DNA of 64,000 bases from Algoriphagus aquaeductus (GTDB taxonomy: Bacteria; Bacteroidota; Bacteroidia; Cytophagales; Cyclobacteriaceae). The translations under genes were made by a program, and so were the position numbers. The notes beneath the pieces are model-generated. The model was not told the origin of the DNA. It saw nothing but the letters and a program-made list of their open reading frames with translations, and searched no databases. Below are positions 50,230 through 58,444 of this stretch, in pieces (position 1 is the first letter of the stretch; the number at the start of each line of letters is the position of its first letter). Location of the stretch: positions 186,001 to 250,000 of the forward strand of contig NZ_QKTX01000001.1 of the NCBI RefSeq assembly GCF_003253485.1. The letters are read 5' to 3'.

Positions 50230-51480
50230 ATGGACAGAAAAATTGAAAAGAAAACCTGGACTCCCAAAAAGATAGCCGCCATCCTCGGAGGGGCTGTGGT
50301 ACTTGGGGGAATTATTTACCAGTTGGGATTTGCCGATCATCGCTCCACCATGAATGTGGAAAAGGACCGAATCAGTATAGGGACAGTCAAAACCGGGGAA
50401 TTTACCGATTACATTTTGGTCTCCGGACAGATTGAACCGGCACGAACTGTTTACCTCGATGCCATCGAAGGAGGGGTCATTCATAAGGTAGTTCGTGAAT
50501 CCGGAGCCCTCCTTAGAAGAGGAGATACCATCCTGGTCCTCAACAATTCCAATCTTCAGCTCGATGTCATGCAGCGGGAGACCATGCTCTATGAGCAAAT
50601 CAATAACCTCCGGCAAACCCGATTGCTTTTGGATCAAAACGACCTCAGTCAGCAGGGGCAATTGGCAGAAATCGATTACCAGATCAGCCTTTTGGAACCT
50701 CAATACAAGCGATTCAAGGAATTGCATGAGAAAAAGCTGGTTTCTGATCGGGAATTTGAAGAGGTCAAGGAGCAATACGATTACAATGTGAAGCGAAAGA
50801 AGCTTACATACGCCTCCTATAAAAATGACTCCATCGCCCGCTCTATCCAGCTCAACCAATTGAGAATGTCTGAAAATCGGATGAATGCATCCCTCACGGG
50901 TGTAGGCAACATTCTGGATAATCTGATCATCACTGCACCGATTGCCGGTCAATTGGCTACCCCTCAGCAACTGGAAGTCGGGCAGGCTATCAATCCCGGT
51001 CAGCGTTATGGACAGATCGATATTCTGGATGAATTCAAAGTGAGGGTACCGATCGATGAGCTGTATTTGCCCCGAATCAGTCAGGGGCTTAGAGGGAAGT
51101 TTACGCTCAGCGGACAGGAATATGAGCTGGAGATCTCCAAAATCTACCCAACCATTGCCAATGGTCGCTTTGAGGTGGATATGATTTTCACCGGAACAGC
51201 TCCTGAAGGAATCCGAAGAGGGCAGAGTGTACGAATCCGTCTCGAGCTCGGCCAAAGCGAGCAAAGCCTGCTCCTACCGACCGGAGGCTTCTTCAAAGAC
51301 ACCGGAGGAAATTGGGTCTACGTGCTGAATGCTTCCGGCAATGCTGAAAAAAGAACCATCCGCCTGGGTAGAAAAAATCCTGAGTTCTATGAAGTCCTCG
51401 AAGGCCTGGTTGAAGGAGAAAAAGTGATCATCAGCGGGTATGAGAATTTCGGGACGAATGAAGTGTTGAATCTGAAATAA
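50230..51480 (+). CDS. MacA/HlyD-type membrane-fusion protein
   Basis: A 416-residue inner-membrane-anchored adaptor. ATG 50230 (MDRKIEKKTWTPKK) is chosen because the in-frame extension to 50152 covers the promoter. One helix (residues 15-36), then a lipoyl half (VSGQIEPARTVYLDAIEGG), a long helical hairpin (about 105-215), a second lipoyl half (IITAPIAGQLATPQQLEVGQAI) and a beta-barrel. It links an ABC exporter to the outer membrane. The ATPase gene lies 579 bp downstream, separated by an inserted S23-type unit. Confidence 0.9.
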   Translation: MDRKIEKKTWTPKKIAAILGGAVVLGGIIYQLGFADHRSTMNVEKDRISIGTVKTGEFTDYILVSGQIEPARTVYLDAIEGGVIHKVVRESGALLRRGDTILVLNNSNLQLDVMQRETMLYEQINNLRQTRLLLDQNDLSQQGQLAEIDYQISLLEPQYKRFKELHEKKLVSDREFEEVKEQYDYNVKRKKLTYASYKNDSIARSIQLNQLRMSENRMNASLTGVGNILDNLIITAPIAGQLATPQQLEVGQAINPGQRYGQIDILDEFKVRVPIDELYLPRISQGLRGKFTLSGQEYELEISKIYPTIANGRFEVDMIFTGTAPEGIRRGQSVRIRLELGQSEQSLLLPTGGFFKDTGGNWVYVLNASGNAEKRTIRLGRKNPEFYEVLEGLVEGEKVIISGYENFGTNEVLNLK

Positions 51481-51486
51481 GTGGGA

Positions 51487-52045
51487 AGACGGAAGACCGG
51501 AGACTGAAGACAGATGACCGAAGATTGGTTAAGAGTTTCTGGAATAGGTGGAAGATTGATTGTTTTCTATCCTTGAATTTGGTGAATAATTTTAATATTA
51601 AGTTCTGATAATCAAATCAATAAATAGATGAGCTTTAAATTTGAAAAACTTTTAATCTGGCAAAAAGCCATGGATTTGGCTGAAGAAATCCATGAGCTTT
51701 CTAAGAAATTTCCCAAAGAGGAATTGTACAACCTGACAGGCCAAATCAATCGGGCTGCTGATTCAATTGCCTTAAATATTGCCGAAGGCTCAATTTCCCA
51801 GACTAATCCAGAGCAACATAGGTTTCTTGGTTATTCAATCAGATCTATTGCTGAGGTAGTTACCTGCCTGTATAAAGCAAAGCGAAGGAATTATATAACT
51901 ATCGAAGAATTTGAAAAAAATTATAAGGATAGTTTTGATCTGATGAATATGACCATTGGATTTAAGAATAACATTAAATGAATTTAACCCCCAAACTTTA
52001 ATTAATCGATGGGATCCGGATTCTTCGGTCTTCGGTCTCCCGTCT
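51487..52045. mobile_element. S23/IVP mini-element 1 (four-helix-bundle gene within an imperfect inverted repeat)
   Basis: The left arm 51487-51511 and right arm 52021-52045 are 25-bp inverted repeats with 21 matching positions, each built from a roughly 7-bp unit (AGACCGA). Between them lies only the S23-type gene. The element separates the adaptor gene from the ABC ATPase gene of what is normally one operon. Confidence 0.55.
51628..51981 (+). CDS. Four-helix-bundle protein (S23/IVP family), copy 1
   Basis: A 117-residue protein: FKFEKLLIWQKAMDLAEEIHELSKKFP, then LTGQINRAADSIALNIAEGS, the invariant core of the 23S-rRNA-intervening-sequence (IVP/S23) family, and SIRSIAEVVTCLYKAKRRNYI. The family forms pentameric four-helix bundles related to the Avd protein of diversity-generating retroelements; its general function is unknown. 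It is a paralogue of the 52793 gene on the opposite strand. Confidence 0.93.
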   Translation: MSFKFEKLLIWQKAMDLAEEIHELSKKFPKEELYNLTGQINRAADSIALNIAEGSISQTNPEQHRFLGYSIRSIAEVVTCLYKAKRRNYITIEEFEKNYKDSFDLMNMTIGFKNNIK

Positions 52046-52059
52046 TCAATCTCATCACT

Positions 52060-52758
52060 ATGGAAAACGTCATCAAAACCGTAAATCTCAAAAAGCTTTA
52101 CACCACAGAAGAAGTCGAGACTACCGCGCTCGACGGCATTCAAATCGAAATCAAAAAAGGAGAATTTGTCGCCATCATGGGACCTTCGGGTTGTGGCAAG
52201 TCCACCTTACTCAACATCATTGGGCTCCTGGATAATCCGGATAGCGGAGAATATTATTTTCTCGATAAAGAAGTTGCAGGATATTCCGAAAGGCAGCGCT
52301 CCTCTTTGAGAAAAGGAAACATCGGCTTTGTGTTCCAAAGCTTTAATCTGATCGATGAACTGACGGTGTTTGAAAATGTCGAATTGCCGCTTTTGTACCT
52401 GAAAATCGGTACAGATGAGCGTAAAAAGCGAGTGGAGGAAGTACTTACCCGTATGAATATCATGCACCGACGCAATCACTTTCCTCAGCAGCTTTCGGGT
52501 GGACAGCAGCAGCGTGTGGCCATTGCCCGCGCAATTGTGGCTAAGCCGGCTGTCATCCTTGCCGATGAACCTACCGGTAACTTGGATTCAAAAAATGGGG
52601 AAGAAGTAATGCGGCTTTTAGAGGAGTTAAACAATGAAGGGACTACCATCGTGATGGTAACCCACTCTCCTCATGATGCTAATTATGCCCATCGCGTGAT
52701 CAATCTCTTTGACGGAAAAGTGGTGACGGAGAATATCCGGGAGCAATTTCATGTATGA
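52060..52758 (+). CDS. ABC transporter ATP-binding protein (MacB/LolD type)
   Basis: A 232-residue ATPase: Walker [13 protein letters not shown]-loop FVFQSFNLI, signature [15 protein letters not shown], Walker [13 protein letters not shown], and H-loop [11 protein letters not shown] 52060 ([14 protein letters not shown]) is the real start; the frame extends upstream to 52009 only because of repeat sequence. It powers the FtsX-type permeases downstream and is the only ATPase among them in this window. Confidence 0.95.
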   Translation: MENVIKTVNLKKLYTTEEVETTALDGIQIEIKKGEFVAIMGPSGCGKSTLLNIIGLLDNPDSGEYYFLDKEVAGYSERQRSSLRKGNIGFVFQSFNLIDELTVFENVELPLLYLKIGTDERKKRVEEVLTRMNIMHRRNHFPQQLSGGQQQRVAIARAIVAKPAVILADEPTGNLDSKNGEEVMRLLEELNNEGTTIVMVTHSPHDANYAHRVINLFDGKVVTENIREQFHV

Positions 52759-52770
52759 TGAAGGGAAGAA

Positions 52771-53318
52771 TGGGAGTAAGGAAGTCAGGAGGTCATTTTC
52801 CTCCTGAGTTTGCACTTACGCGATCCGTTGGCTTTTTGGTTTTCAAAGTAGCCCGAAATGCTCCCATACTGTTCATCAAAGCATAGGCTTGAGTATAAAA
52901 GTTGGAAAAATCAGCTTCAGATAGATACTTCCTTCTTCTTGCCTTGTGCAAACAGGTGACCACCTCAGCTAATGATCGTAACGAATAACCGATGAATTTT
53001 CGGAATTCCTTGTTCGATTGGCCAGTGGAGCCTTCGGCGATATTTAGAGCTATGGAATCAGCTGCTCTTCGAATTTGTGAGATCAAATTGTATTTCTCGT
53101 CGATCGGAAATTGGCCTGAGGCATCAAAAATCAACTCCCCAAAATCCATCGCTGTGTGCCAGATTCTTAGTTTTTCAAATTTGAAAGTTTCCATGATTGG
53201 CTAGATTAAATGATGTTAACTGAATGAAAATCAAATTATTGAAATTAGAAGGATTTTAAAACATCTCTCCCAAATTCTATTCAACAAGCTTCCTAACCTC
53301 CAAACTTCCCAACTCCCA
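52771..53318. mobile_element. S23/IVP mini-element 2 (four-helix-bundle gene within an imperfect inverted repeat)
   Basis: The left arm 52771-52793 and right arm 53296-53318 are 23-bp inverted repeats with 19 matches (pattern TGGGAGT-NN-GGAAGT-NN-GGAGGT). The right arm continues into a pyrimidine-rich run of related units to about 53388. The gene stop codon touches the left arm. It separates the ABC ATPase from the first permease. Confidence 0.55.
52793..53194 (-). CDS. Four-helix-bundle protein (S23/IVP family), copy 2
   Basis: A 133-residue paralogue of the 51628 product, encoded on the minus strand: FKFEKLRIWHTAMDFGELIFDAS, ISQIRRAADSIALNIAEGS, SLRSLAEVVTCLHKARRRKYL, plus a short basic C-terminal tail (KTKKPTDRVSANSGGK). 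It shares roughly half its residues with copy 1 by eye, so it is not a recent duplicate. Its direction opposes the efflux operon, as expected of an inserted unit. Confidence 0.93.
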   Translation of the reverse strand: METFKFEKLRIWHTAMDFGELIFDASGQFPIDEKYNLISQIRRAADSIALNIAEGSTGQSNKEFRKFIGYSLRSLAEVVTCLHKARRRKYLSEADFSNFYTQAYALMNSMGAFRATLKTKKPTDRVSANSGGK

Positions 53319-53388
53319 TATCCCCACACTTCCCAACTCCCATACCTCCATCCTCCCCAACTTCCCAACCCCCAAACTTCCCAACTTC
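53281..53388. repeat. Pyrimidine-rich short-period repeat before the first permease
   Basis: Repeated variants of CTTCCCAACTCCC and CCTCC fill about 100 bp directly before ATG 53391. The plus strand has almost no G here. It overlaps the right arm of mini-element 2 and forms the 5' untranslated region of the permease. Confidence 0.75.
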
Positions 53389-53390
53389 TC

Positions 53391-55760
53391 ATGCTAACCA
53401 ACTACCTAAAAATCGCGCTTCGTGGCTTTGCCAAACACAAACTCACCTTTCTGATCAATACACTGGGATTGTCGCTCGGACTATGGGCAGCGGTGCTGAT
53501 CGGACTATGGATCAAGAGTGAATTTGAAGTCGGAAAAGGACTTGCCCAATCCGATCAGGTCTATCGGGTCATGGAGCATCAATCCTATGGAGCTCAGATT
53601 TTCACTACAACCTCCACTCCCGGGATTTTGGCTGAAACCATGAAAGAAAGCCTTTCTGAAGTAGAAAAAGCGGCTACTTATTCCTGGAATGAAGAGCATC
53701 TCTTTGTCAATGGGGAAAAGCGGGTGAAATTGAATGGATTTTTTGCCGGGGCAGATTACCTCCACATCATGCAATACCCATTTCTGCATGGCAACAAGGA
53801 ATTGGCTCTTACCGATAAGTCCCACATTGTATTGACAGAGGAGGCGGCAGTCAAACTCTTCGGTACTACAGATGCTATCGGGGAATCAGTTCAGTTGATC
53901 AGCAATGAAGAAGAAGAACTATATGTGGTGCAGGGTGTGCTCAAGAGCTTGGGATCTACCGTCAGCAGTGCTTTTGAATACATTTTGCCCTATCAGGTGA
54001 TGTTTGACAAACCTTACAATCAATGGTTGAAATACTGGGGAAATAACGGCCCGAGTACTATCGTGAAATTGAGGGCTGGAACTGATGGGGAGAAGTTTTC
54101 CGAATCAATCAAAGACTTTATTCTCGAGCGAAATGAAAACAGCAATGTAAAACTATTTGCCTACCCCCAAAGCGAATTGTATCTCCATGGCTCCTGGAAA
54201 GACGGCAAGCTGCAAGAAGGAAGAATTAAAACCGTAAAGCTTTTTGCCATGATCGGGTTCTTTATTTTGCTGATTGCCTGTATCAATTTTATGAACCTTT
54301 CCACGGCCAAATCCCAAAAGCGGGCTAAAGAAGTGGGGGTTCGGAAAGTTTCCGGTGCGGATAAGTCCTCATTGGTGTACCAATTTCTGAGCGAATCAGT
54401 CTTGATTACGGTTTTTTCAGGAATTCTGGCTTTGCTATTGGTACAGATTACCCTTCCCGTTTTCAATACCCTTACAGGGAAACAAATGGTTTTGCCCTTG
54501 GGTGAGGGTATGTTTTGGGCTCAGTTTGGGGCGGTGATTTTGTTTACCGGATTGGTTTCGGGCAGTTATCCGGCATTTTACCTTTCAGCTACCAAGGTGG
54601 TATCGGTTTTCAAAAATCACATTCAGGGTAGCAAACGGGTCGTATTGGCACGAAAAGGATTGGTTCTCTTCCAGTTTATTTTGGCTACAGCCTTGATTGT
54701 TTCTACCGTGGTGGTTTTTCAACAGATCAATTATGCTCTGAAGCAAAATATTGGGTATGAAAAAGATCAGTTGATCATGGTACCCTTGGAGGGGGAGCTG
54801 TTTGGGAAGTATGAGATCTTCAAGACCCAATTGGAAAATAATCCCAATATCGAATCAGTCACTCGGACTACGCATAACTTACTTGGTCGAAACTCCAATA
54901 CTGGAGGTGTGGAATGGGAGGGGAAAGATCCCGAGTTCAATGCGCTATTTGAGCGGATTTTGGTGGATTATGACTATCTCTCCACGATGGGTATGAAGCT
55001 GATCGATGGGGAGGACTTTTCAAGGGACAAAGGCTCAGATTCTACCCAATCGGTGATTTTGAATCAGCGGGCATTTGAAATCATCACTCAGGCCAATCCC
55101 GAAGTGCGAACGGTCATCATCAATGGAGAGACCCGACAGGTGACTGGGGTGGTGGAAGATTTTCATTTCCAAAGTTTCCACCAAGTCATGGAGCCTGCCT
55201 TCATTATATTGGATCCGAGTTACGCTAGCAATGCTTTCATCAGGGTAAAGGCCGGGGAAATGGAAAAAACTTTGGGTGCTATCCAAGCAGTTGCCGAGGA
55301 GCTGAATCCTGTTTTTCCATTCACCTATCAATTTATGGATGACAACTACGCCCGCTTGTATCAGGATGATGTGAGGTTAAGGGATTTAGCTCAGTATTTC
55401 AGCATTTTGACGATTTTGATTTCCTGCTTGGGCTTATTGGGACTTTCTGCTCATGTGGCTGAGCAAAAAACCAAGGAAATCGGCATCCGAAAAGTACTGG
55501 GAGCATCTACGTTCAATATTCTTCAGGTGATCAATCGGGAGTTTATTCTGGTCGTGATGGTGTCCATTTTGATCGGTTCGGGCTTGGCTTATTGGTTTAT
55601 GAGCGACTGGTTGGAAGGATATGCTTACCGAATTGATTTTGAGTGGTGGTTTATTCCTTTGGCGGCTGTATTGATTCTAGGGATTGCCTTGATCACTGTT
55701 ACCCTCCAATCCATCAAAGCGGTGAGAAGTAATCCGGTCCAAGCGATCAAGACGGAATAA
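53391..55760 (+). CDS. MacB/FtsX-type ABC permease 1
   Basis: A 789-residue permease with the duplicated Bacteroidota layout: an N-terminal helix (LINTLGLSLGLWAAVLIGLW), a MacB periplasmic core domain (about 45-270), FtsX helices with NFMNLSTAKSQKRAKEVGVRK, a second core domain (about 440-660), and a final FtsX block (SCLGLLGLSAHVAEQKTKEIGIRKVLGAS). It probably acts with the ATPase at 52060 and adaptor at 50230 as a tripartite exporter of lipids, peptides or antibiotics. The substrate is unknown. It ends with SNPVQAIKTE, the usual family end. Confidence 0.93.
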   Translation: MLTNYLKIALRGFAKHKLTFLINTLGLSLGLWAAVLIGLWIKSEFEVGKGLAQSDQVYRVMEHQSYGAQIFTTTSTPGILAETMKESLSEVEKAATYSWNEEHLFVNGEKRVKLNGFFAGADYLHIMQYPFLHGNKELALTDKSHIVLTEEAAVKLFGTTDAIGESVQLISNEEEELYVVQGVLKSLGSTVSSAFEYILPYQVMFDKPYNQWLKYWGNNGPSTIVKLRAGTDGEKFSESIKDFILERNENSNVKLFAYPQSELYLHGSWKDGKLQEGRIKTVKLFAMIGFFILLIACINFMNLSTAKSQKRAKEVGVRKVSGADKSSLVYQFLSESVLITVFSGILALLLVQITLPVFNTLTGKQMVLPLGEGMFWAQFGAVILFTGLVSGSYPAFYLSATKVVSVFKNHIQGSKRVVLARKGLVLFQFILATALIVSTVVVFQQINYALKQNIGYEKDQLIMVPLEGELFGKYEIFKTQLENNPNIESVTRTTHNLLGRNSNTGGVEWEGKDPEFNALFERILVDYDYLSTMGMKLIDGEDFSRDKGSDSTQSVILNQRAFEIITQANPEVRTVIINGETRQVTGVVEDFHFQSFHQVMEPAFIILDPSYASNAFIRVKAGEMEKTLGAIQAVAEELNPVFPFTYQFMDDNYARLYQDDVRLRDLAQYFSILTILISCLGLLGLSAHVAEQKTKEIGIRKVLGASTFNILQVINREFILVVMVSILIGSGLAYWFMSDWLEGYAYRIDFEWWFIPLAAVLILGIALITVTLQSIKAVRSNPVQAIKTE

Positions 55761-55805
55761 GCCAACTATTCATTTTTCCATTCACCATCATTCACAGGCC
55801 CTCTT

Positions 55806-58208
55806 ATGATCCTAAACTATCTACGGGTATCGCTAAGAAGTTTACTCAAGCGTAGTGTATTTTCCTCCGTCAATCTTGTGGGATTGATTTTGGGCCTGGT
55901 GACCTTTTTGGTACTTTTCGCCTTTGTCGCTACCCAATGGAGTTATAATGAATTCCATATTCGAAAGGATGATCTGTACCGGGTCGTAGTCACCGAGGGC
56001 AAGGGTGATTATGAGATTTTCCTTCCTCCGGGGTATGGGCCTATCTTGAAGAGCAACTTTGAAGAGGTGGAGTCAGTCCTTCGGATTGCCTCTGGAATTG
56101 GAAGCGGTCTTCTTGCAGTCCCAGACACAGATTTGGCGTTTACAGAAGAGCAAATCTCCTTCGTGGAGGGAGATTTCTTCCGAGCATTTTCTTTTGACAT
56201 AGTCAGGGGGAACGCTGACCTCAGTAGACCTAAAACGGCTGTTCTTTCAGAATCTTTCGCTCAAAAGCTTTTTGGAGATCAAGATCCTTTGGGGAAAATA
56301 TTTTCCTTAAGCAATCAGTTTGGAAAAACGGAATTGACGGTCACTGGGGTTATTGCAGCTATATCACCCCGTTCTGATTTTCAAGGTGAGGTTTTTGTAT
56401 CCATTCATACCCTGGAAAATCCAGCCTATCGTCAGGGCAACGACTGGGCAAATCCGGATGGCTTAGAATCTGGATTTGTAAACCTTATACTTCTAACCAA
56501 GGCTGGAGTTTCGGGTGGAGAATTGTCGGAAAGACTGACTTCTTTTATCCAAAAGAATCCTGGGTCAGAGAATTCCCAAGTGCTTTTACAACCCTTCCGG
56601 GAGATTCACTTGGGCGGGAGTATTGGAGATCCGATGCCTAGTTATTCAGAAATGGGCAGTGTCTTGGTCTTTTTGGCCATTGCCGTGTTAATCTTGGCGA
56701 TTGCCTATGTCAATTACCTCAATCTTTCCTCTGCTTCGATCTTGACCAGAATCAAGGAAATCCGTATGCGTCGGATCTTGGGGGCGAGATCATGGCAGCT
56801 TGCCCAGCAGTTTATGGCTGAAACGCTCGTATTGATGATCTTGGCTTTGGTGATTTCATCCATAATCTTGGTAATCATAGCCCCTTATCTGGACCAAGTC
56901 TTCGGAACTCCTATTTGGTTGTGGGCATTGGGAAAGCCGTCAGCCCTCTTGGCAATTTTGATACTCTTGGGGTTTTGCGTGCTGATTTCGGGGTTTTATG
57001 TGGTCTTTTTGTCTGGAAGATTTGAGAAAAAATCCCGTATGCATTTCAAGCTTGATCATCAGTGGCTTCGCAAATCATTGGTTGTCTTCCAGTTTGTGAT
57101 TTCGGGAGTGATTATCACCTGTACGTTGGTAATCCGGGACCAACTCACATTCATGCAAAATCAGAATCTGGGAATGAATGTGAGCCAAAAAGTGGCCATA
57201 GCGGGCCCGAATGATATCGGGGACAACCGTGATGCGAAGATCAATTCATTCAGGGATGCCTTGTCAGCCAAATCTTATATCAAAGGATTGGCTGGGTCTA
57301 ATAATATACCCGGAATCGGATATAATTTTTCAGCAGGGGGGTTCAGTCCTCAAGTGCCAAGACCGGAAGATGAAGAGCACACCTACTCCATGCTGATTGT
57401 CGATGAACAGTTTTTTACAGTCTACGAGATTGATGTACTGGCGGGCAGAAATTTTACTCCCGATGAAACAAAGTCCAGCTGGAACTCTTCTTACAAGGTT
57501 ATCCTCAACGAAAAGGCCGCTCGTCAGCTTGGCTTTGAAAATCCTGAATCGGCTGCAGGACAGACGATTCTTTGGGGAAAACCTTTTGAAGTAGTCGGCG
57601 TGGTACGCGACTATCACCATATGTCTCTCAGAGAAGAAATTCGACCTAGTGTGTTTCTCCCTAGTCAGGCGGGTGGGTTTTTTACCCTGATCTTGGAACC
57701 TTCCAGAATAAAGGAGCACCTGGAGGAAATCAAAAATCTTTATCAGGATATTTTTCCGGGCAATCCATTCAATTACTCCTTTACCGATGAAGTGTTTGCC
57801 CGGCAATACCGGACAGAAGCCCAATTAAGTCTGGCTTTCAGCATCGCAGGGATCTTGGCAATCGTGATATCCTGTCTCGGGCTGTTTGGATTGGCAGCGT
57901 ATTCCGTGCAGCAAAGAACCAAAGAAATCGGAATCCGAAAAGTATTGGGGGCCAGCAGTGAAAGTTTGGTTCGATTGGTCAGTAAGGATTTTATGATTTT
58001 GGTGGGATTGGCAATTTTATTGGCAATTCCGATTGCCTGGTATGTGATGAGGGCTTGGCAAATGGACTTTCCCTATCAGGCTGGTTTGTCTCTCACCACC
58101 TTTGTATCAGCTGGAGCCTTGAGTCTTTTTGTCGCTTTATTGACAGTAGGATTTCAGGCTGTACGGGCTGCCTGGGCCAACCCTGTCGATTCCATCCAAA
58201 ACGAATAA
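55806..58208 (+). CDS. MacB/FtsX-type ABC permease 2
   Basis: An 800-residue paralogue with the same duplicated architecture: LRVSLRSLLKRSVFSSVNLVGLILGL at the N-terminus, YLNLSSASILTRIKEIRMRRILGA in the first FtsX block and GLFGLAAYSVQQRTKEIGIRKVLGAS in the second, ending ANPVDSIQNE. It starts 45 bp after permease 1 and is followed by a strong terminator, so these two permeases end the first unit. The first FtsX block is more divergent than in the other three paralogues. Confidence 0.93.
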   Translation: MILNYLRVSLRSLLKRSVFSSVNLVGLILGLVTFLVLFAFVATQWSYNEFHIRKDDLYRVVVTEGKGDYEIFLPPGYGPILKSNFEEVESVLRIASGIGSGLLAVPDTDLAFTEEQISFVEGDFFRAFSFDIVRGNADLSRPKTAVLSESFAQKLFGDQDPLGKIFSLSNQFGKTELTVTGVIAAISPRSDFQGEVFVSIHTLENPAYRQGNDWANPDGLESGFVNLILLTKAGVSGGELSERLTSFIQKNPGSENSQVLLQPFREIHLGGSIGDPMPSYSEMGSVLVFLAIAVLILAIAYVNYLNLSSASILTRIKEIRMRRILGARSWQLAQQFMAETLVLMILALVISSIILVIIAPYLDQVFGTPIWLWALGKPSALLAILILLGFCVLISGFYVVFLSGRFEKKSRMHFKLDHQWLRKSLVVFQFVISGVIITCTLVIRDQLTFMQNQNLGMNVSQKVAIAGPNDIGDNRDAKINSFRDALSAKSYIKGLAGSNNIPGIGYNFSAGGFSPQVPRPEDEEHTYSMLIVDEQFFTVYEIDVLAGRNFTPDETKSSWNSSYKVILNEKAARQLGFENPESAAGQTILWGKPFEVVGVVRDYHHMSLREEIRPSVFLPSQAGGFFTLILEPSRIKEHLEEIKNLYQDIFPGNPFNYSFTDEVFARQYRTEAQLSLAFSIAGILAIVISCLGLFGLAAYSVQQRTKEIGIRKVLGASSESLVRLVSKDFMILVGLAILLAIPIAWYVMRAWQMDFPYQAGLSLTTFVSAGALSLFVALLTVGFQAVRAAWANPVDSIQNE

Positions 58209-58222
58209 TTTCAAGGATACTC

Positions 58223-58250
58223 CCATCTAGCCAGATGGATTTTATTTTTT
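58223..58250 (+). terminator. Intrinsic terminator after permease 2
   Basis: CCATCT (58223-58228) pairs with AGATGG (58233-58238) around a 4-nt loop, followed by a T-rich run to 58250. The first activator dyad begins at the next base, 58251. Confidence 0.75.
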
Positions 58251-58286
58251 TGTCCGCCTTCGACCAAACTGGACAGATGGCGTTCA
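58251..58286 (+). promoter_or_regulatory. Two candidate activator-binding dyads upstream of permease 3
   Basis: TGTCCGCCTTCGACCA (58251-58266) and GGACAGATGGCGTTCA (58271-58286, weak) start exactly 20 bp apart, matching the arrangement at 50091 and 60885. They lie 75-110 bp before the candidate promoter. Confidence 0.45.
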
Positions 58287-58361
58287 GTTTTGTTAGGGTG
58301 TAAATGCCATTTGGGGGCTCCTTTGGGCATTTTTATTTTTTGATCCACTATTTGCAACTAA

Positions 58362-58377
58362 TGGGTGAAAAGCAGCA
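58362..58377 (+). promoter_or_regulatory. Candidate sigma-54 promoter of permease 3
   Basis: TGGGTG-AAAAG-CAGCA has the invariant GG and GC at the 10-bp interval and the A after GC; the rest of the -24 box is poor. ATG follows at 58445. Confidence 0.4.
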
Positions 58378-58444
58378 TCTGCTTATTTGAAAACTAAACC
58401 AACCTCCACTTTTCCAAAAACTAAACCAACTAACCCCGCCAGAT

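Noticed and set aside
50065..51264. 399-codon minus-strand ORF opposite the adaptor gene
   Set aside because: Long only because of codon bias on the real plus-strand gene; no motif, and it covers the candidate promoter and dyads.
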